Assembly: GCA_949289345.1 (NCBI GenBank) | Contig: CASENS010000070.1 | Span: 1 to 64,000 of the forward strand | Direction: 5' to 3' | DNA: 64,000 bases | DNA from: an uncultured Bacteroides sp. | GTDB taxonomy: Bacteria > Bacteroidota > Bacteroidia > Bacteroidales > Bacteroidaceae | Shown here: in pieces, positions 27,291 to 36,278 of the stretch | Layout: each line of letters begins with the position of its first letter | How positions within the stretch are numbered: the first letter of the stretch is position 1 | Made by a program: the position numbers and the translations under genes | Notes under the pieces: generated by a model | The model's database searches: none | Seen by the model: only the letters and a program-made list of their open reading frames with translations | Told to the model about the DNA's origin: nothing

Positions 27291-27302
27291 GTGCACGAGC
27301 AC
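27291..27302. promoter_or_regulatory. LacI-type operator candidate in the regulator leader
   Basis: Dyad GTGC-ACGA-GCAC, 81 bp from the first site. It lies in the 5' leader of the regulator gene, which fits autoregulation. Confidence 0.5.
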
Positions 27303-27329
27303 AAAAAGGCTTCAAACGACCAAAGACAG

Positions 27330-28385
27330 ATGGGAAAAATAAGAATTAAAGACATTGCACGACTGGCCGACGTCTCAGTGGGAACCGTGGACCGTGTGCT
27401 GCACGGACGGAACGGTGTGTCCAAAGCCAGCAAACGGAAGGTGGAAGACATCTTGAAGCAACTGGATTATCAGCCCAACATGTATGCCAGCGCTTTAGCG
27501 TCCAATAAGAAATATACTTTCGCCTGCCTGTTGCCGCAACATGAATCCAGCGAGTACTGGACAGACGTAGAGACCGGTATCCGGAAAGCCATCGACACGT
27601 ACTCGGATTTCAACATCGAGGTTCTGACATCCCACTACGACCCCTACGACTATCGTTCGTTTGCCAAAGCGGCAGACATCGTATTGGCTCAAGAACCGGA
27701 CGGCATGCTGCTGGCACCCACCGCCCCGCAATACACCCGCCTGCTGACTGACGAACTGAACCGCCGTCGTACACCATATATATATATAGACTCTAACATA
27801 AAAGAGCAACCTGCCCTGTCTTTCTTCGGACAGGACTCACACCGCAGCGGCTACTTTGCCGCACGCATGCTGATGCTGCTGGCAGGCGGAAACGCTCGCG
27901 AAATAGCCATTTTCCGTAAGATAAACGAAGGTATAGTAGGCTCCAACCAACAGGAACGCCGTGAGATAGGTTTCCGGGAATACATGCGGCAGTACCACCC
28001 GCATTGCCAGATACACGAACTGGACCTGCATGCCAAACGCGACACGGAAGATACCCAAATGCTGGACGAATTCTTTGTGCAACATCCCGCACTGAAGAAT
28101 GGAATAACCTTTAATTCGAAAGCTTACATCATAGGGGAATACCTACAGAAAAAAGGCATGGCAGACTTCAACCTGATGGGTTACGACCTGTTGCAACGCA
28201 ATGTGGATTGTCTGAAACGGGGAAGCATCTTCTTCCTCATAGCCCAGCAGCCCGTACTGCAAGGCTTCAACGGCATCAAGACTTTGTGTGAACATCTCAT
28301 CCTCAAGAAAGAGGTACGGGGAGAATATTTCATGCCTATTGACCTGCTGACGAAAGAAAACATCGATTTTTATTACAACAGATAA
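27330..28385 (+). CDS. LacI-family transcriptional regulator of hexuronate genes
   Basis: About 351 aa from the ATG at 27330. The N-terminal LacI HTH reads KIRIKDIARLADVSVGTVDRVLHGR, followed by the hinge region (SNKKYTFACLL) and a periplasmic-binding-protein-like effector domain (GQDSHRSGYFAARML near 170; MGYDLLQRNVDCL near 290). An in-frame ATG at 27237 would place the start inside the promoter. Its neighbours point to control of kdgK-eda and uxaA, most likely in response to a sugar acid such as KDG or a hexuronate (inference). uxaA follows 30 nt downstream. Confidence 0.9.
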   Translation: MGKIRIKDIARLADVSVGTVDRVLHGRNGVSKASKRKVEDILKQLDYQPNMYASALASNKKYTFACLLPQHESSEYWTDVETGIRKAIDTYSDFNIEVLTSHYDPYDYRSFAKAADIVLAQEPDGMLLAPTAPQYTRLLTDELNRRRTPYIYIDSNIKEQPALSFFGQDSHRSGYFAARMLMLLAGGNAREIAIFRKINEGIVGSNQQERREIGFREYMRQYHPHCQIHELDLHAKRDTEDTQMLDEFFVQHPALKNGITFNSKAYIIGEYLQKKGMADFNLMGYDLLQRNVDCLKRGSIFFLIAQQPVLQGFNGIKTLCEHLILKKEVRGEYFMPIDLLTKENIDFYYNR

Positions 28386-28415
28386 ATATGATTAATTAAT
28401 CAATTATAACTAACG

Positions 28416-29906
28416 ATGGAAACAAAATATCTGAAAATCAATCCGGCCGACAACGTAGCCGTAGCTATTGTAGCCCTGTCCGCCGGAGAAAAAATCAACG
28501 TGGACGGAAAAGAAATCACGCTGAATGAGGACATCCCGGCCGGACACAAGTTTGCACTAAAAGACTTATCCGCAGGCGAAAACGTCATCAAATACGGTTA
28601 CCCCATCGGTCACACCCCCGAAGCCAAGAAAGCGGGCGACTGGATGAACGAACATAACATCAAGACCAACCTGGCCGGTTTGTTAGAGTACACGTACAAT
28701 CCCGTCAACGCAGACTTGGACATCCCCGACAAAGGCCTGACTTTTAAAGGATACCGTCGCAAGAACGGAGACGTAGGCGTACGCAACGAGATATGGATTA
28801 TCCCTACCGTAGGTTGTGTTAACGGCATTGCCAATCAGTTGGCCGAAGGCCTGCGGAAAGAGACGGGAGGCAAAGGCGTAGACGCCATCATGGCTTATCC
28901 GCACAATTACGGCTGTTCACAACTGGGCGACGATCATGAAAACACGAAGAAAATTCTACGCGACATGGTGCTGCACCCCAATGCAGGCGCTGTGCTGGTG
29001 GTAAGTCTGGGCTGCGAGAACAACCAACCGGACGTGTTCCGCGAGTTCCTGGGCGAATATGACCATGACCGTGTAAAATTCATGATTACGCAAAAGGTAG
29101 ACGATGAATATGAAGAAGGAATGGCATTGCTTCGCGAACTATATGCCAAAGCATCGCAGGACATACGCACGGATGTGCCGTTGAGCGAACTGCGTGTCGG
29201 GCTGAAGTGCGGCGGTTCGGATGGTTTCTCAGGCATCACAGCCAACCCGCTGCTGGGTATGTTCTCCGACTTTCTTGTGGCACAAGGCGGCACGACCGTA
29301 CTGACCGAAGTACCCGAGATGTTCGGCGCGGAAACCATCCTGATGAACCGTTGCCGCACACGCGAACTTTTCGACCAAACCGTAAAGCTGGTAAACGACT
29401 TCAAAGAATACTTTCTGAGCCATGGTGAACCCGTAGGCGAAAATCCTTCACCGGGCAACAAGGCCGGCGGTATCTCAACTTTGGAAGACAAGGCATTAGG
29501 CTGCACACAGAAGTGTGGAAAGAGCTATGTAGAAGGCGTCATGGCTTATGGAGACCGCCTCAAAGTGAAAGGTTTGAACCTGCTTTCCGCCCCCGGCAAC
29601 GACTTAGTGGCTTCTACCGCCCTGGCTTCCTGCGGCTGCCACATGGTGCTCTTCACCACAGGACGCGGCACACCTTTCGGAACCTATGTGCCCACAATGA
29701 AGATTTCCACCAACTCCAACTTAGCCAAACACAAACCTGGCTGGATAGACTTCAATGCGGGTGTCATCCTCGAAAACGAACCGATGGAGAAGACCTGCGG
29801 ACGTTTCATCGATTACGTCATCCGTGTGGCAAGTGGCGAACAGGTGAACAACGAGAAGAAAGGGTATAAGGAAATAGCCATTTTCAAAAACGGAGTGACG
29901 CTGTAA
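28416..29906 (+). CDS. uxaA: Altronate dehydratase
   Basis: Dehydrates D-altronate to 2-keto-3-deoxygluconate. The 496-aa protein has an N-terminal SAF domain (about 10-80, EDIPAGHKFALKDL) and the C-terminal UxaA domain, with GYRRKNGDVGVRNEIWIIPTV near 108, HNYGCSQLGDD (about 170), LGCENNQP (about 194) and late CGCHMVLFTTGRGTP. The conserved Cys/His residues fit an iron-dependent dehydratase. Altronate is supplied by UxaC/UxaB, which are not in this window. It lies between the LacI regulator and an NhaC-type transporter. Confidence 0.94.
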   Translation: METKYLKINPADNVAVAIVALSAGEKINVDGKEITLNEDIPAGHKFALKDLSAGENVIKYGYPIGHTPEAKKAGDWMNEHNIKTNLAGLLEYTYNPVNADLDIPDKGLTFKGYRRKNGDVGVRNEIWIIPTVGCVNGIANQLAEGLRKETGGKGVDAIMAYPHNYGCSQLGDDHENTKKILRDMVLHPNAGAVLVVSLGCENNQPDVFREFLGEYDHDRVKFMITQKVDDEYEEGMALLRELYAKASQDIRTDVPLSELRVGLKCGGSDGFSGITANPLLGMFSDFLVAQGGTTVLTEVPEMFGAETILMNRCRTRELFDQTVKLVNDFKEYFLSHGEPVGENPSPGNKAGGISTLEDKALGCTQKCGKSYVEGVMAYGDRLKVKGLNLLSAPGNDLVASTALASCGCHMVLFTTGRGTPFGTYVPTMKISTNSNLAKHKPGWIDFNAGVILENEPMEKTCGRFIDYVIRVASGEQVNNEKKGYKEIAIFKNGVTL

Positions 29907-29911
29907 ACACC

Positions 29912-31204
29912 ATGCAAGAACCTACCCGAAAGCCTCAAGGCAGCTGGTGGGCGCTGAGTCCGCTGGTCGTGTTTCTGTGCCTTTATTTAGTGACTTCCAT
30001 CTGCATGAACGACTTCTACAAAGTACCCATCACAGTGGCCTTTGTGTTTGCTTCGTGCTATGCCATAGCCACCACGCGCCGCCTGAAACTCGACCAGCGC
30101 ATCTTCCGCTTCTCCATCGGAGCCGGCAACAAGAATATCCTGCTGATGATATGGATTTTCATACTGGCCGGCGCCTTTGCGCAGAGTGCCAAACAGATGG
30201 GAGCCATTGACGCCACAGTCAACTTGACGCTACACGTCCTGCCCGGTAACCTGTTGCTGGCGGGTATATTTCTGGCTTCTTGCTTCATCTCCTTATCTAT
30301 AGGAACCAGCGTGGGCACTATTGTCGCCTTGACGCCTGTGGCCGTGGGCCTGGCGGAAAAAACCGGCGTAGACTTGGCTTACATGACGGCTATTGTAGTA
30401 GGCGGTTCGTTCTTTGGCGACAATCTGTCTTTCATATCCGATACCACCATTGCCGCCACACGCACACAAAACTGCTCCATGAAGGACAAGTTCCGCGTCA
30501 ACTCCCGCATCGTCATGCCCGCCGCCTTGCTGGTAATGGCCTTTTATGTAATCCAAGGGCTGTCCGTCCAGGCACCGCCCCAGACTGAGCCAATCGAATG
30601 GGTGAAAGTGCTCCCCTACCTCATCGTATTAGGAACGGCCATTGCCGGCATGAACGTATTGCTGGTTCTGGCGTTAGGCATTCTGTCTACCGGATTCATC
30701 GGTCTTTTCACGGGCATGTCGTTCTTCGACTGGTTCGGCACCATGGGTGAAGGTATCATCGGTATGGGCGAGCTCATCATTGTCACCCTGCTGGCGGGAG
30801 GCATGCTGGAACTGATACGCTATAACGGCGGCATAGACTTCATCCTCTATCACATCGGAAATCACATCAAAGGCAAACGGGGAGCCGAACTGAGCATCGC
30901 CGCCTTAGTGAGCATTGCCAACCTTTGCACCGCCAACAACACCATCGCCATCATCACCACGGGACCCATCGCACGCAACATCGGCCGACATTTCCAGCTC
31001 GACCGCCGCAAAGTAGCCAGCATACTGGACACTTTCTCGTGCTTCGTGCAAGGCATCATCCCCTATGGTGCCCAGATGCTCATCGCCTCCGGCCTGGCAG
31101 GCCTGTCTCCGCTCAGCATCATCGGCCACCTTTACTATCCTTTCTGTATGGGAATCTTCGCCCTGTTGTCCATCCTGCTCAGATATCCGCGGAAATATTC
31201 ATAA
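29912..31204 (+). CDS. NhaC-family transporter
   Basis: A 430-aa polytopic membrane protein of the NhaC ion/organic-acid antiporter family. It has about 11-12 hydrophobic segments, GTSVGTIVALTPVAVGLAE (about 132) and the signature VGGSFFGDNLSFISDTTIAATRTQ (about 169-192). The family is best known for Na+/H+ or malate/lactate-coupled exchange. It starts 5 nt after uxaA and so probably belongs to the same operon, suggesting it moves a hexuronate, its product or a compensating ion (inference). No solute-binding partner is seen. Confidence 0.85.
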   Translation: MQEPTRKPQGSWWALSPLVVFLCLYLVTSICMNDFYKVPITVAFVFASCYAIATTRRLKLDQRIFRFSIGAGNKNILLMIWIFILAGAFAQSAKQMGAIDATVNLTLHVLPGNLLLAGIFLASCFISLSIGTSVGTIVALTPVAVGLAEKTGVDLAYMTAIVVGGSFFGDNLSFISDTTIAATRTQNCSMKDKFRVNSRIVMPAALLVMAFYVIQGLSVQAPPQTEPIEWVKVLPYLIVLGTAIAGMNVLLVLALGILSTGFIGLFTGMSFFDWFGTMGEGIIGMGELIIVTLLAGGMLELIRYNGGIDFILYHIGNHIKGKRGAELSIAALVSIANLCTANNTIAIITTGPIARNIGRHFQLDRRKVASILDTFSCFVQGIIPYGAQMLIASGLAGLSPLSIIGHLYYPFCMGIFALLSILLRYPRKYS

Positions 31205-31208
31205 TATT

Positions 31209-31240
31209 TTTGGTCATTTCCAGAAATATGCATACCTTTG
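31209..31240 (+). promoter_or_regulatory. rpsP promoter
   Basis: -33 TTTG at 31209-31212 and -7 TACCTTTG at 31233-31240, 20 nt apart; 60 nt leader to the ATG at 31301. Confidence 0.75.
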
Positions 31241-31300
31241 CGCCCGCTATTACGAGATAGTAGCATATTCAAATCATTTTTAATAAACTAAAAAACATTT

Positions 31301-31858
31301 ATGGCAACAAAAATCAGATTGCAAAGACATGGACGTAAAGGCTATGCTTTCTACTCCATCGTTATTGCCAACTCGAGAGCACCACGTGATGGTAAATTTA
31401 TTGAAAAACTGGGTACTTACAACCCCAACACAAATCCTGCCACAGTAAATTTGAATTTTGAACGTGCATTGAAATGGGTGATGACCGGTGCGCAACCTAC
31501 TGACACCGTACGCAACATCCTTTCCCGTGAAGGCGTTTATATGAAGAAACATCTTTTGGGCGGTGTAGCGAAGGGCGCATTTGGCGAAGCAGAAGCCGAA
31601 GCTAAATTCGAAGCTTGGAAAAACAACAAGCAGAAAGGTTTGGAAGATTTGAAGAATAAGAGCGAAGAAGCCAAGAAGGCCGCAGCCAAAGCACGTCTTG
31701 AAGCAGAGCAAAAAGTAAACGAAGCCAAAGCCAAAGCGCTGGCTGAGAAGAAAGCCGCTGAAGAAGCCGCAAAAGCTGCTGAAACAAAAGCCGCCGAAGA
31801 AGCTGCCGCAGCTGCCGACGCTCCTGTAGTTGAAGCAGAAGCTCCCGCAGCCGAATAA
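31301..31858 (+). CDS. rpsP: 30S ribosomal protein S16 with long charged C-terminal tail
   Basis: Small-subunit assembly protein. Residues 1-85 form the conserved S16 domain ([20 protein letters not shown], then [13 protein letters not shown]). The remaining roughly 100 residues are an Ala/Glu/Lys-rich extension with repeated AAEEA/EAKAK units, probably helical. Typical S16 is about 80-90 aa; the long tail is a known Bacteroidetes trait. Transcribed alone from 31209-31240 and ended by the hairpin at 31897-31927. Confidence 0.96.
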   Translation: MATKIRLQRHGRKGYAFYSIVIANSRAPRDGKFIEKLGTYNPNTNPATVNLNFERALKWVMTGAQPTDTVRNILSREGVYMKKHLLGGVAKGAFGEAEAEAKFEAWKNNKQKGLEDLKNKSEEAKKAAAKARLEAEQKVNEAKAKALAEKKAAEEAAKAAETKAAEEAAAAADAPVVEAEAPAAE

Positions 31859-31896
31859 TCGATACGGATACATTTAGTGCAAATATGAATGAAAAG

Positions 31897-31927
31897 AGGG
31901 TGTGCCACACAGGCATGCCCTTTTTTT
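31897..31927 (+). terminator. Rho-independent terminator after rpsP
   Basis: AGGGTGTGCC pairs with GGCATGCCCT (one G-T wobble) around a five-base loop, followed by seven T. Confidence 0.85.
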
Positions 31928-32042
31928 AAATCGAGGGACTGATAAATTCCCATCTATAAAACAGCCTGTGTTTTTGGGGTTATAACCGTGACCTTATCAC
32001 AAACTTATCCGTTTCATATTTCCCAAATTCGGCTTTTATATC

Positions 32043-32050
32043 TAAATTTG
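32043..32050 (+). promoter_or_regulatory. -7 box abutting the YigZ-family gene start
   Basis: TAAATTTG ends five bases before the ATG at 32056, so a transcript from here would be leaderless or nearly so. Confidence 0.5.
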
Positions 32051-32055
32051 CCCCC

Positions 32056-32661
32056 ATGAATGGAGATACATATAAAACCATAGCCGCACCTGCCGAAGGC
32101 ATCTATACCGAGAAGCGAAGCAAATTCATTGCCATCGCTCTGCCTGTGAGGACAGTGGACGAGGTAAAAACGCACTTGGAGACGTATCAGAAGAAATACT
32201 ACGACGCACGTCACGTATGCTATGCCTATATGTTGGGAGCTGAGCGCAAGGACTTCCGGGCAAATGATAACGGAGAACCTTCCGGTACGGCAGGACGTCC
32301 CATCCTAGGACAAATCAACTCAAACGAACTGACAGATATTCTGGTCATCGTTGTGCGCTATTTTGGAGGCATCAAGTTGGGAACCAGCGGACTGATTGTA
32401 GCTTATAAGACAGCGGCGGCCGAAGCCATCGGTTCCGCACAAGTGGTAGAACGCACAGTAGACGCCCAAGTGAGCTTTTGGTTCGAATATCCGTTTATGA
32501 ACGATGTAATGCGCATCGTCAAGGAAGAAAGTCCGGAGATTGTGGCACAAGGCTATGATACGGATTGCAGCATGACACTCCGAATCCGTGCTTCCATGAT
32601 GCCGAAACTCCGCGCAAGGCTGGAGAAAGTGGAAACTTTACGGTTTGAAGAAGAGAATTAA
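32056..32661 (+). CDS. YigZ/IMPACT family protein
   Basis: A 201-aa member of the YigZ (UPF0029/IMPACT) family, with an N-terminal IMPACT domain (RSKFIAIA near 20; DARHVCYAYMLG near 52; NDNGEPSGTAGRPIL about 71-85; VVRYFGGIKLGTSGL about 101-115) and a C-terminal DUF1949-like domain. Family members are linked to translation regulation, but the bacterial role is unsettled. The start follows the Bacteroidetes -7 box directly; there is no earlier ATG. A restriction-enzyme-like gene follows after 24 nt. Confidence 0.9.
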   Translation: MNGDTYKTIAAPAEGIYTEKRSKFIAIALPVRTVDEVKTHLETYQKKYYDARHVCYAYMLGAERKDFRANDNGEPSGTAGRPILGQINSNELTDILVIVVRYFGGIKLGTSGLIVAYKTAAAEAIGSAQVVERTVDAQVSFWFEYPFMNDVMRIVKEESPEIVAQGYDTDCSMTLRIRASMMPKLRARLEKVETLRFEEEN

Positions 32662-32685
32662 GTTTTATCCCCTACCTGAATAGAT

Positions 32686-33774
32686 ATGTTTACAGCTACT
32701 AAAAGAGAATTGGGCGAAGTGTATGCATTCTTCCGCTTGCTGGCGGACGGAAGTGTAAGCATGGGAACACCCGATGGCCTCAAAGACGAAGACACCCGTT
32801 GGCGCGTGGCGCTTGTCCAACGTGAAGAGCATGACGGCACTCGTTGCTATTACATAGAAGAAGAGCATATTCGTGTGGTGACAGATGATAAAGAGCCTGC
32901 ACTATTTCCACGAGCCGACTTCGATAAAGCGGCCCGCATGATATTGGACTTGCTCCGAAATACGACGGACGAAAAAGTGGAAGTACCCGATGCACTGGAA
33001 GGCTTCCTGGATGCTGTACGCATCTATGACCTCGAAGCGAAGACCGATGACCGGACTGACTTTAAAGTGGCATTTTGGGATATCGAGGCACCGCTTTCAG
33101 GCTTTAATGTACGATGCCGCCTCAGCCCGATGAACCCTTTATTGGACGGAGGACGGACAGCTAACCTCAAACTGGAACAAACCGGCGTGAGGTTTGCCGT
33201 TCCTACGGTAAATAAGATTAACGCTCTGCCCGAATCACCCGACGAAGTGGCCGAACGCATGCGGATGATAGAACGTCTGGGCGGTACACTGAAATACAAC
33301 GATGTGGCCGACCGCGTGTTCCGTTGCAACCTTTTGATGATAGACCTGCACTTCCCCCGCATGCTGGCCGAGATGGTGCGCCTCATGCATCTGGAAAGCA
33401 TCACCCGTGTGCCTGAGCTAACTGAGCGAATCAAAGAAATCAATCCCTTAAAGATAAAAGACGAACTGATACAGAAACATCGGTTTTATGAATACAAGAT
33501 GAAGCAATTTCTCCTCGCCTTGGCTTTAGGCATGCGTCCCGCCAAAATATTCAACGGAACGGATTCGGCCGTAGAAGGAATACTGCTGGTGAACGGACAG
33601 GGCGAGGTGTTATGCTATCATCAGTCAAGACGAAAGGTTTTCGAAGATTTTCTGTTCCGGAATTCCCGCTTCGAGAAAGGCCCGTTGGAAAAAGACAAGT
33701 ATGGTTTTCTGGAACGTGAAAACGGGACGTGGTATTTCAAGCTCAATGCAAAAATCGGGTTGGTGAAGCGATGA
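32686..33774 (+). CDS. HpaII-like type II restriction endonuclease family protein
   Basis: A 362-aa protein that I recognise as RE_HpaII-like from its N-terminus (ATKRELGEVYAFFRLLADG), the central TVNKINALPESPDEVAERM and VFRCNLLMIDLHFPRMLAEM, and the length close to HpaII. Members cleave at CCGG. The expected nuclease core may lie around FWDIEAPLSGFNVRCRL (about 129-145), where I see an Arg in place of a clear catalytic Lys; this placement is tentative. No cytosine methyltransferase is encoded in the window, so it is not an ordinary linked R-M pair. It sits between core genes with short gaps, which suggests long residence rather than recent arrival. Confidence 0.68.
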   Translation: MFTATKRELGEVYAFFRLLADGSVSMGTPDGLKDEDTRWRVALVQREEHDGTRCYYIEEEHIRVVTDDKEPALFPRADFDKAARMILDLLRNTTDEKVEVPDALEGFLDAVRIYDLEAKTDDRTDFKVAFWDIEAPLSGFNVRCRLSPMNPLLDGGRTANLKLEQTGVRFAVPTVNKINALPESPDEVAERMRMIERLGGTLKYNDVADRVFRCNLLMIDLHFPRMLAEMVRLMHLESITRVPELTERIKEINPLKIKDELIQKHRFYEYKMKQFLLALALGMRPAKIFNGTDSAVEGILLVNGQGEVLCYHQSRRKVFEDFLFRNSRFEKGPLEKDKYGFLERENGTWYFKLNAKIGLVKR

Positions 33775-33805
33775 AGAAAAATCAGGATTAAAAAACATAA
33801 CATCT

Positions 33806-34369
33806 ATGAACGAAGTATTGAAAAACATGGAAGCGCGCCATAGCGTACGCGCTTACACAGACCGCCAAGTATCAGCTGAAGATTTGGATTTGATTTTAAA
33901 AGCCGCTACGTATGCGCCAAACGGCATGCATTTAGAGACATGGCACTTTACAGCCATTCAAAACGCAACCCTGCTGAACGAATTGAACGAAGCGGTAAAA
34001 GGCGCTTTTGCCAAAAGCGACGAACCTCGTTTGAAAGAACGCGGACACAGTTCCGCTTATTGCTGCTATTATCACGCCCCAACACTTATCGTTGTATCCA
34101 ACGAGCCGACCCAATGGTGGGCAGGCATGGATTGCGCCTGTGCGTTGGAAAACATTTTCCTGGCCGCCCGCTCTTTAGGCATCGGTTCATGTTGGATTAA
34201 CCAGGTTGGACAGACGTGTGACGACCCCGAGGTACGTGCCTTTCTAACCCGGTTGGGCGTGCCTGCAAATCATAAAGTCTACGGATGCGCCGCCTTGGGC
34301 TATGAACCCGAAGGCACACCGGCCAAAGAAAAAAAAGTAAAAAACGGAACAATAACCATCATCCGCTGA
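33806..34369 (+). CDS. Nitroreductase family protein
   Basis: FMN-dependent oxidoreductase of 187 aa. The N-terminus NMEARHSVRAYTDRQVSAEDL is the usual FMN-phosphate Arg segment, with YAPNGMHLETWHF near 33 and the C-terminal CAALGYEPEG (about 165). Cysteines around residues 71-112 (YCCYYH, DCACALEN) are more numerous than in NfsB. It probably uses NAD(P)H to reduce nitro or quinone compounds; substrate unknown. It lies 31 nt after the HpaII-like gene on the same strand. Confidence 0.9.
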   Translation: MNEVLKNMEARHSVRAYTDRQVSAEDLDLILKAATYAPNGMHLETWHFTAIQNATLLNELNEAVKGAFAKSDEPRLKERGHSSAYCCYYHAPTLIVVSNEPTQWWAGMDCACALENIFLAARSLGIGSCWINQVGQTCDDPEVRAFLTRLGVPANHKVYGCAALGYEPEGTPAKEKKVKNGTITIIR

Positions 34370-34432
34370 TGTTTCTTTTTGTCCGATGAAAAATACTCAA
34401 GCCATCAAGACACCTATTCCAATGGAAATTCG

Positions 34433-34440
34433 TATTTTTG
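34433..34440 (+). promoter_or_regulatory. proS -7 promoter box
   Basis: TATTTTTG, 48 nt before the proS ATG at 34489; -33 not obvious. Confidence 0.6.
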
Positions 34441-34488
34441 CGGGCTGTTTGGATACAAGAAATAAACAACTTAAAAACATAGAATACA

Positions 34489-35982
34489 ATGGCAGTAGAA
34501 CTGAAAGACCTTACCAAACGCAGTGAGAATTACTCTCAGTGGTATAATGAATTGGTAGTCAAGGCCGACCTCGCTGAACAATCGGCCGTGCGTGGATGTA
34601 TGGTTATCAAGCCTTACGGATACGCCATTTGGGAGAAAATGCAACGCCAACTGGACGATATGTTCAAAGAAACCGGCCATGTGAACGCTTATTTCCCCCT
34701 GCTCATTCCCAAATCATTCCTCAGCCGTGAAGCCGAACATGTCGAAGGATTTGCCAAGGAATGCGCGGTAGTCACCCACTATCGGCTGAAGAACGACCCC
34801 AATGGAGGCGGTGTCGTCGTAGACCCGGCCGCCAAACTGGAAGAAGAACTGATTATCCGTCCGACTTCCGAAACCATTATCTGGAACACATATAAGAACT
34901 GGATTAACTCCTATCGTGACCTGCCTATCCTGTGCAACCAGTGGGCAAACGTATTCCGTTGGGAAATGCGCACCCGGCTGTTCCTCCGCACCGCCGAGTT
35001 CCTGTGGCAAGAAGGACACACCGCCCATGCCACAAAAGAAGAAGCCGAAGCCGAAGCCGTACGGATGCTGAACGTATATGCCGATTTTGCCGAAAAATAC
35101 ATGGCCGTCCCCGTCATCAAGGGAGTAAAATCAGCCAATGAACGTTTCGCCGGAGCATTGAACACCTATACCATCGAAGCTATGATGCAGGACGGCAAAG
35201 CGTTGCAAAGCGGAACATCCCACTTCCTGGGACAGAACTTCGCCAAAGCATTTGATGTACAGTTCGTCAACAAAGAGAACAAATTGGAATACGTATGGGC
35301 CACGTCATGGGGCGTATCCACCCGACTGATGGGAGCTTTAATCATGACACATTCCGATGACAACGGACTGGTACTGCCTCCGCATCTGGCACCGATACAA
35401 GTCGTCATCGTCCCCATTTACAAAAACGCTGAAATGCTGGCCAAGATAGATGAGAAAGTTTCCGGTATCGTCAACCGTCTGAAAGCCATGGGCATCTCCG
35501 TGAAATATGACAACGCGGACAACAAGCGCCCGGGCTTCAAGTTTGCCGATTACGAGGTGAAAGGAGTGCCCGTACGCCTCGTCATAGGCGGACGGGATTT
35601 GGAAAACAATACCGTCGAAGTAATGCGCCGCGACACACTGGAAAAAGAAACCCGCTCATGCGACGGCATCGAAGAATACGTAAAGAACCTGCTTGAAGAC
35701 ATCCAAAACAACATCTATCAAAAAGCGTTGGCCTACCGGAACAACCGCATCACAACGGTAGACACTTATGATGAATTCAAGGAAAAGATTGAAGAAGGCG
35801 GATTTATCCTGGCACATTGGGACGGCACAACCGAAACCGAGGAGAAAATAAAAGAAGAGACCAAAGCCACCATCCGCTGCATCCCGTTCGACACATACGT
35901 ACCCGGCGACAAGGAACCCGGCAAGTGCATGGTGACAGGCAAGCCCTCCGCATGCCGCGTAATCTTTGCCCGCTCCTACTGA
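34489..35982 (+). CDS. proS: Prolyl-tRNA synthetase, archaeal/eukaryotic type
   Basis: Charges tRNA(Pro). The 497-aa class II synthetase lacks the bacterial editing insertion and has the C-terminal zinc-binding-like domain, i.e. the ProS3 type common in Bacteroidetes. Motif 2 lies in [31 protein letters not shown] (two overlapping parts, about 149-179) and motif 3 near [13 protein letters not shown] (about 276). The anticodon-binding domain follows, ending with [18 protein letters not shown]. The ybaK product at 41.5 kb is a candidate for clearing Cys-tRNA(Pro) made by this enzyme. Confidence 0.97.
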   Translation: MAVELKDLTKRSENYSQWYNELVVKADLAEQSAVRGCMVIKPYGYAIWEKMQRQLDDMFKETGHVNAYFPLLIPKSFLSREAEHVEGFAKECAVVTHYRLKNDPNGGGVVVDPAAKLEEELIIRPTSETIIWNTYKNWINSYRDLPILCNQWANVFRWEMRTRLFLRTAEFLWQEGHTAHATKEEAEAEAVRMLNVYADFAEKYMAVPVIKGVKSANERFAGALNTYTIEAMMQDGKALQSGTSHFLGQNFAKAFDVQFVNKENKLEYVWATSWGVSTRLMGALIMTHSDDNGLVLPPHLAPIQVVIVPIYKNAEMLAKIDEKVSGIVNRLKAMGISVKYDNADNKRPGFKFADYEVKGVPVRLVIGGRDLENNTVEVMRRDTLEKETRSCDGIEEYVKNLLEDIQNNIYQKALAYRNNRITTVDTYDEFKEKIEEGGFILAHWDGTTETEEKIKEETKATIRCIPFDTYVPGDKEPGKCMVTGKPSACRVIFARSY

Positions 35983-36145
35983 TGCCAGACTGACAGTTAG
36001 TCCTAAAGCCAAACTGAGGACAATGCAGATGATACGGAAAGTAAACATCACTCCCGTTTCATCTGCATTATCTATTATAAGTAGATGGACACAATTAGTT
36101 TATATAATACACGGGATTTTAGTTTTTGTCAAAACATTTCCACCA

Positions 36146-36200
36146 ACCGGAGAAACACCGGACTTTCACCGGAAAAACACCGGACTTTCACCGGAAAAAC
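36146..36200. repeat. Five 11-bp tandem units carrying CCGG
   Basis: Units begin at 36146, 36157, 36168, 36179 and 36190. Each reads ACCGGA followed by four variable bases and C. The middles alternate GAAA, CTTT, AAAA, CTTT, AAAA, so the array is also two 22-bp copies plus one extra unit. Confidence 0.9.
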
Positions 36201-36201
36201 G

Positions 36202-36278
36202 CTTAACTATTTCCCCTATAAACAATTAAGTGTTACCTTCGAAATACTTAACCAATTCGGAAGGAACAGTTAAGTGTT
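36202..36278. repeat. Alternating CTTAAC / TTAAGTGTT motifs
   Basis: CTTAAC at 36202 and 36247 and TTAAGTGTT at 36226 and 36270 alternate in orientation with starts 24, 21 and 23 bp apart. They could be binding sites for one protein; no regulator is adjacent. Confidence 0.5.

Noticed and set aside
32686-34369. Complete restriction-modification system with the nitroreductase
   Set aside because: The neighbour has FMN-oxidoreductase motifs and no methyltransferase motif.
36146-36200. CRISPR-like array
   Set aside because: Units are 11 bp and contiguous with no spacers, and no cas gene is nearby.
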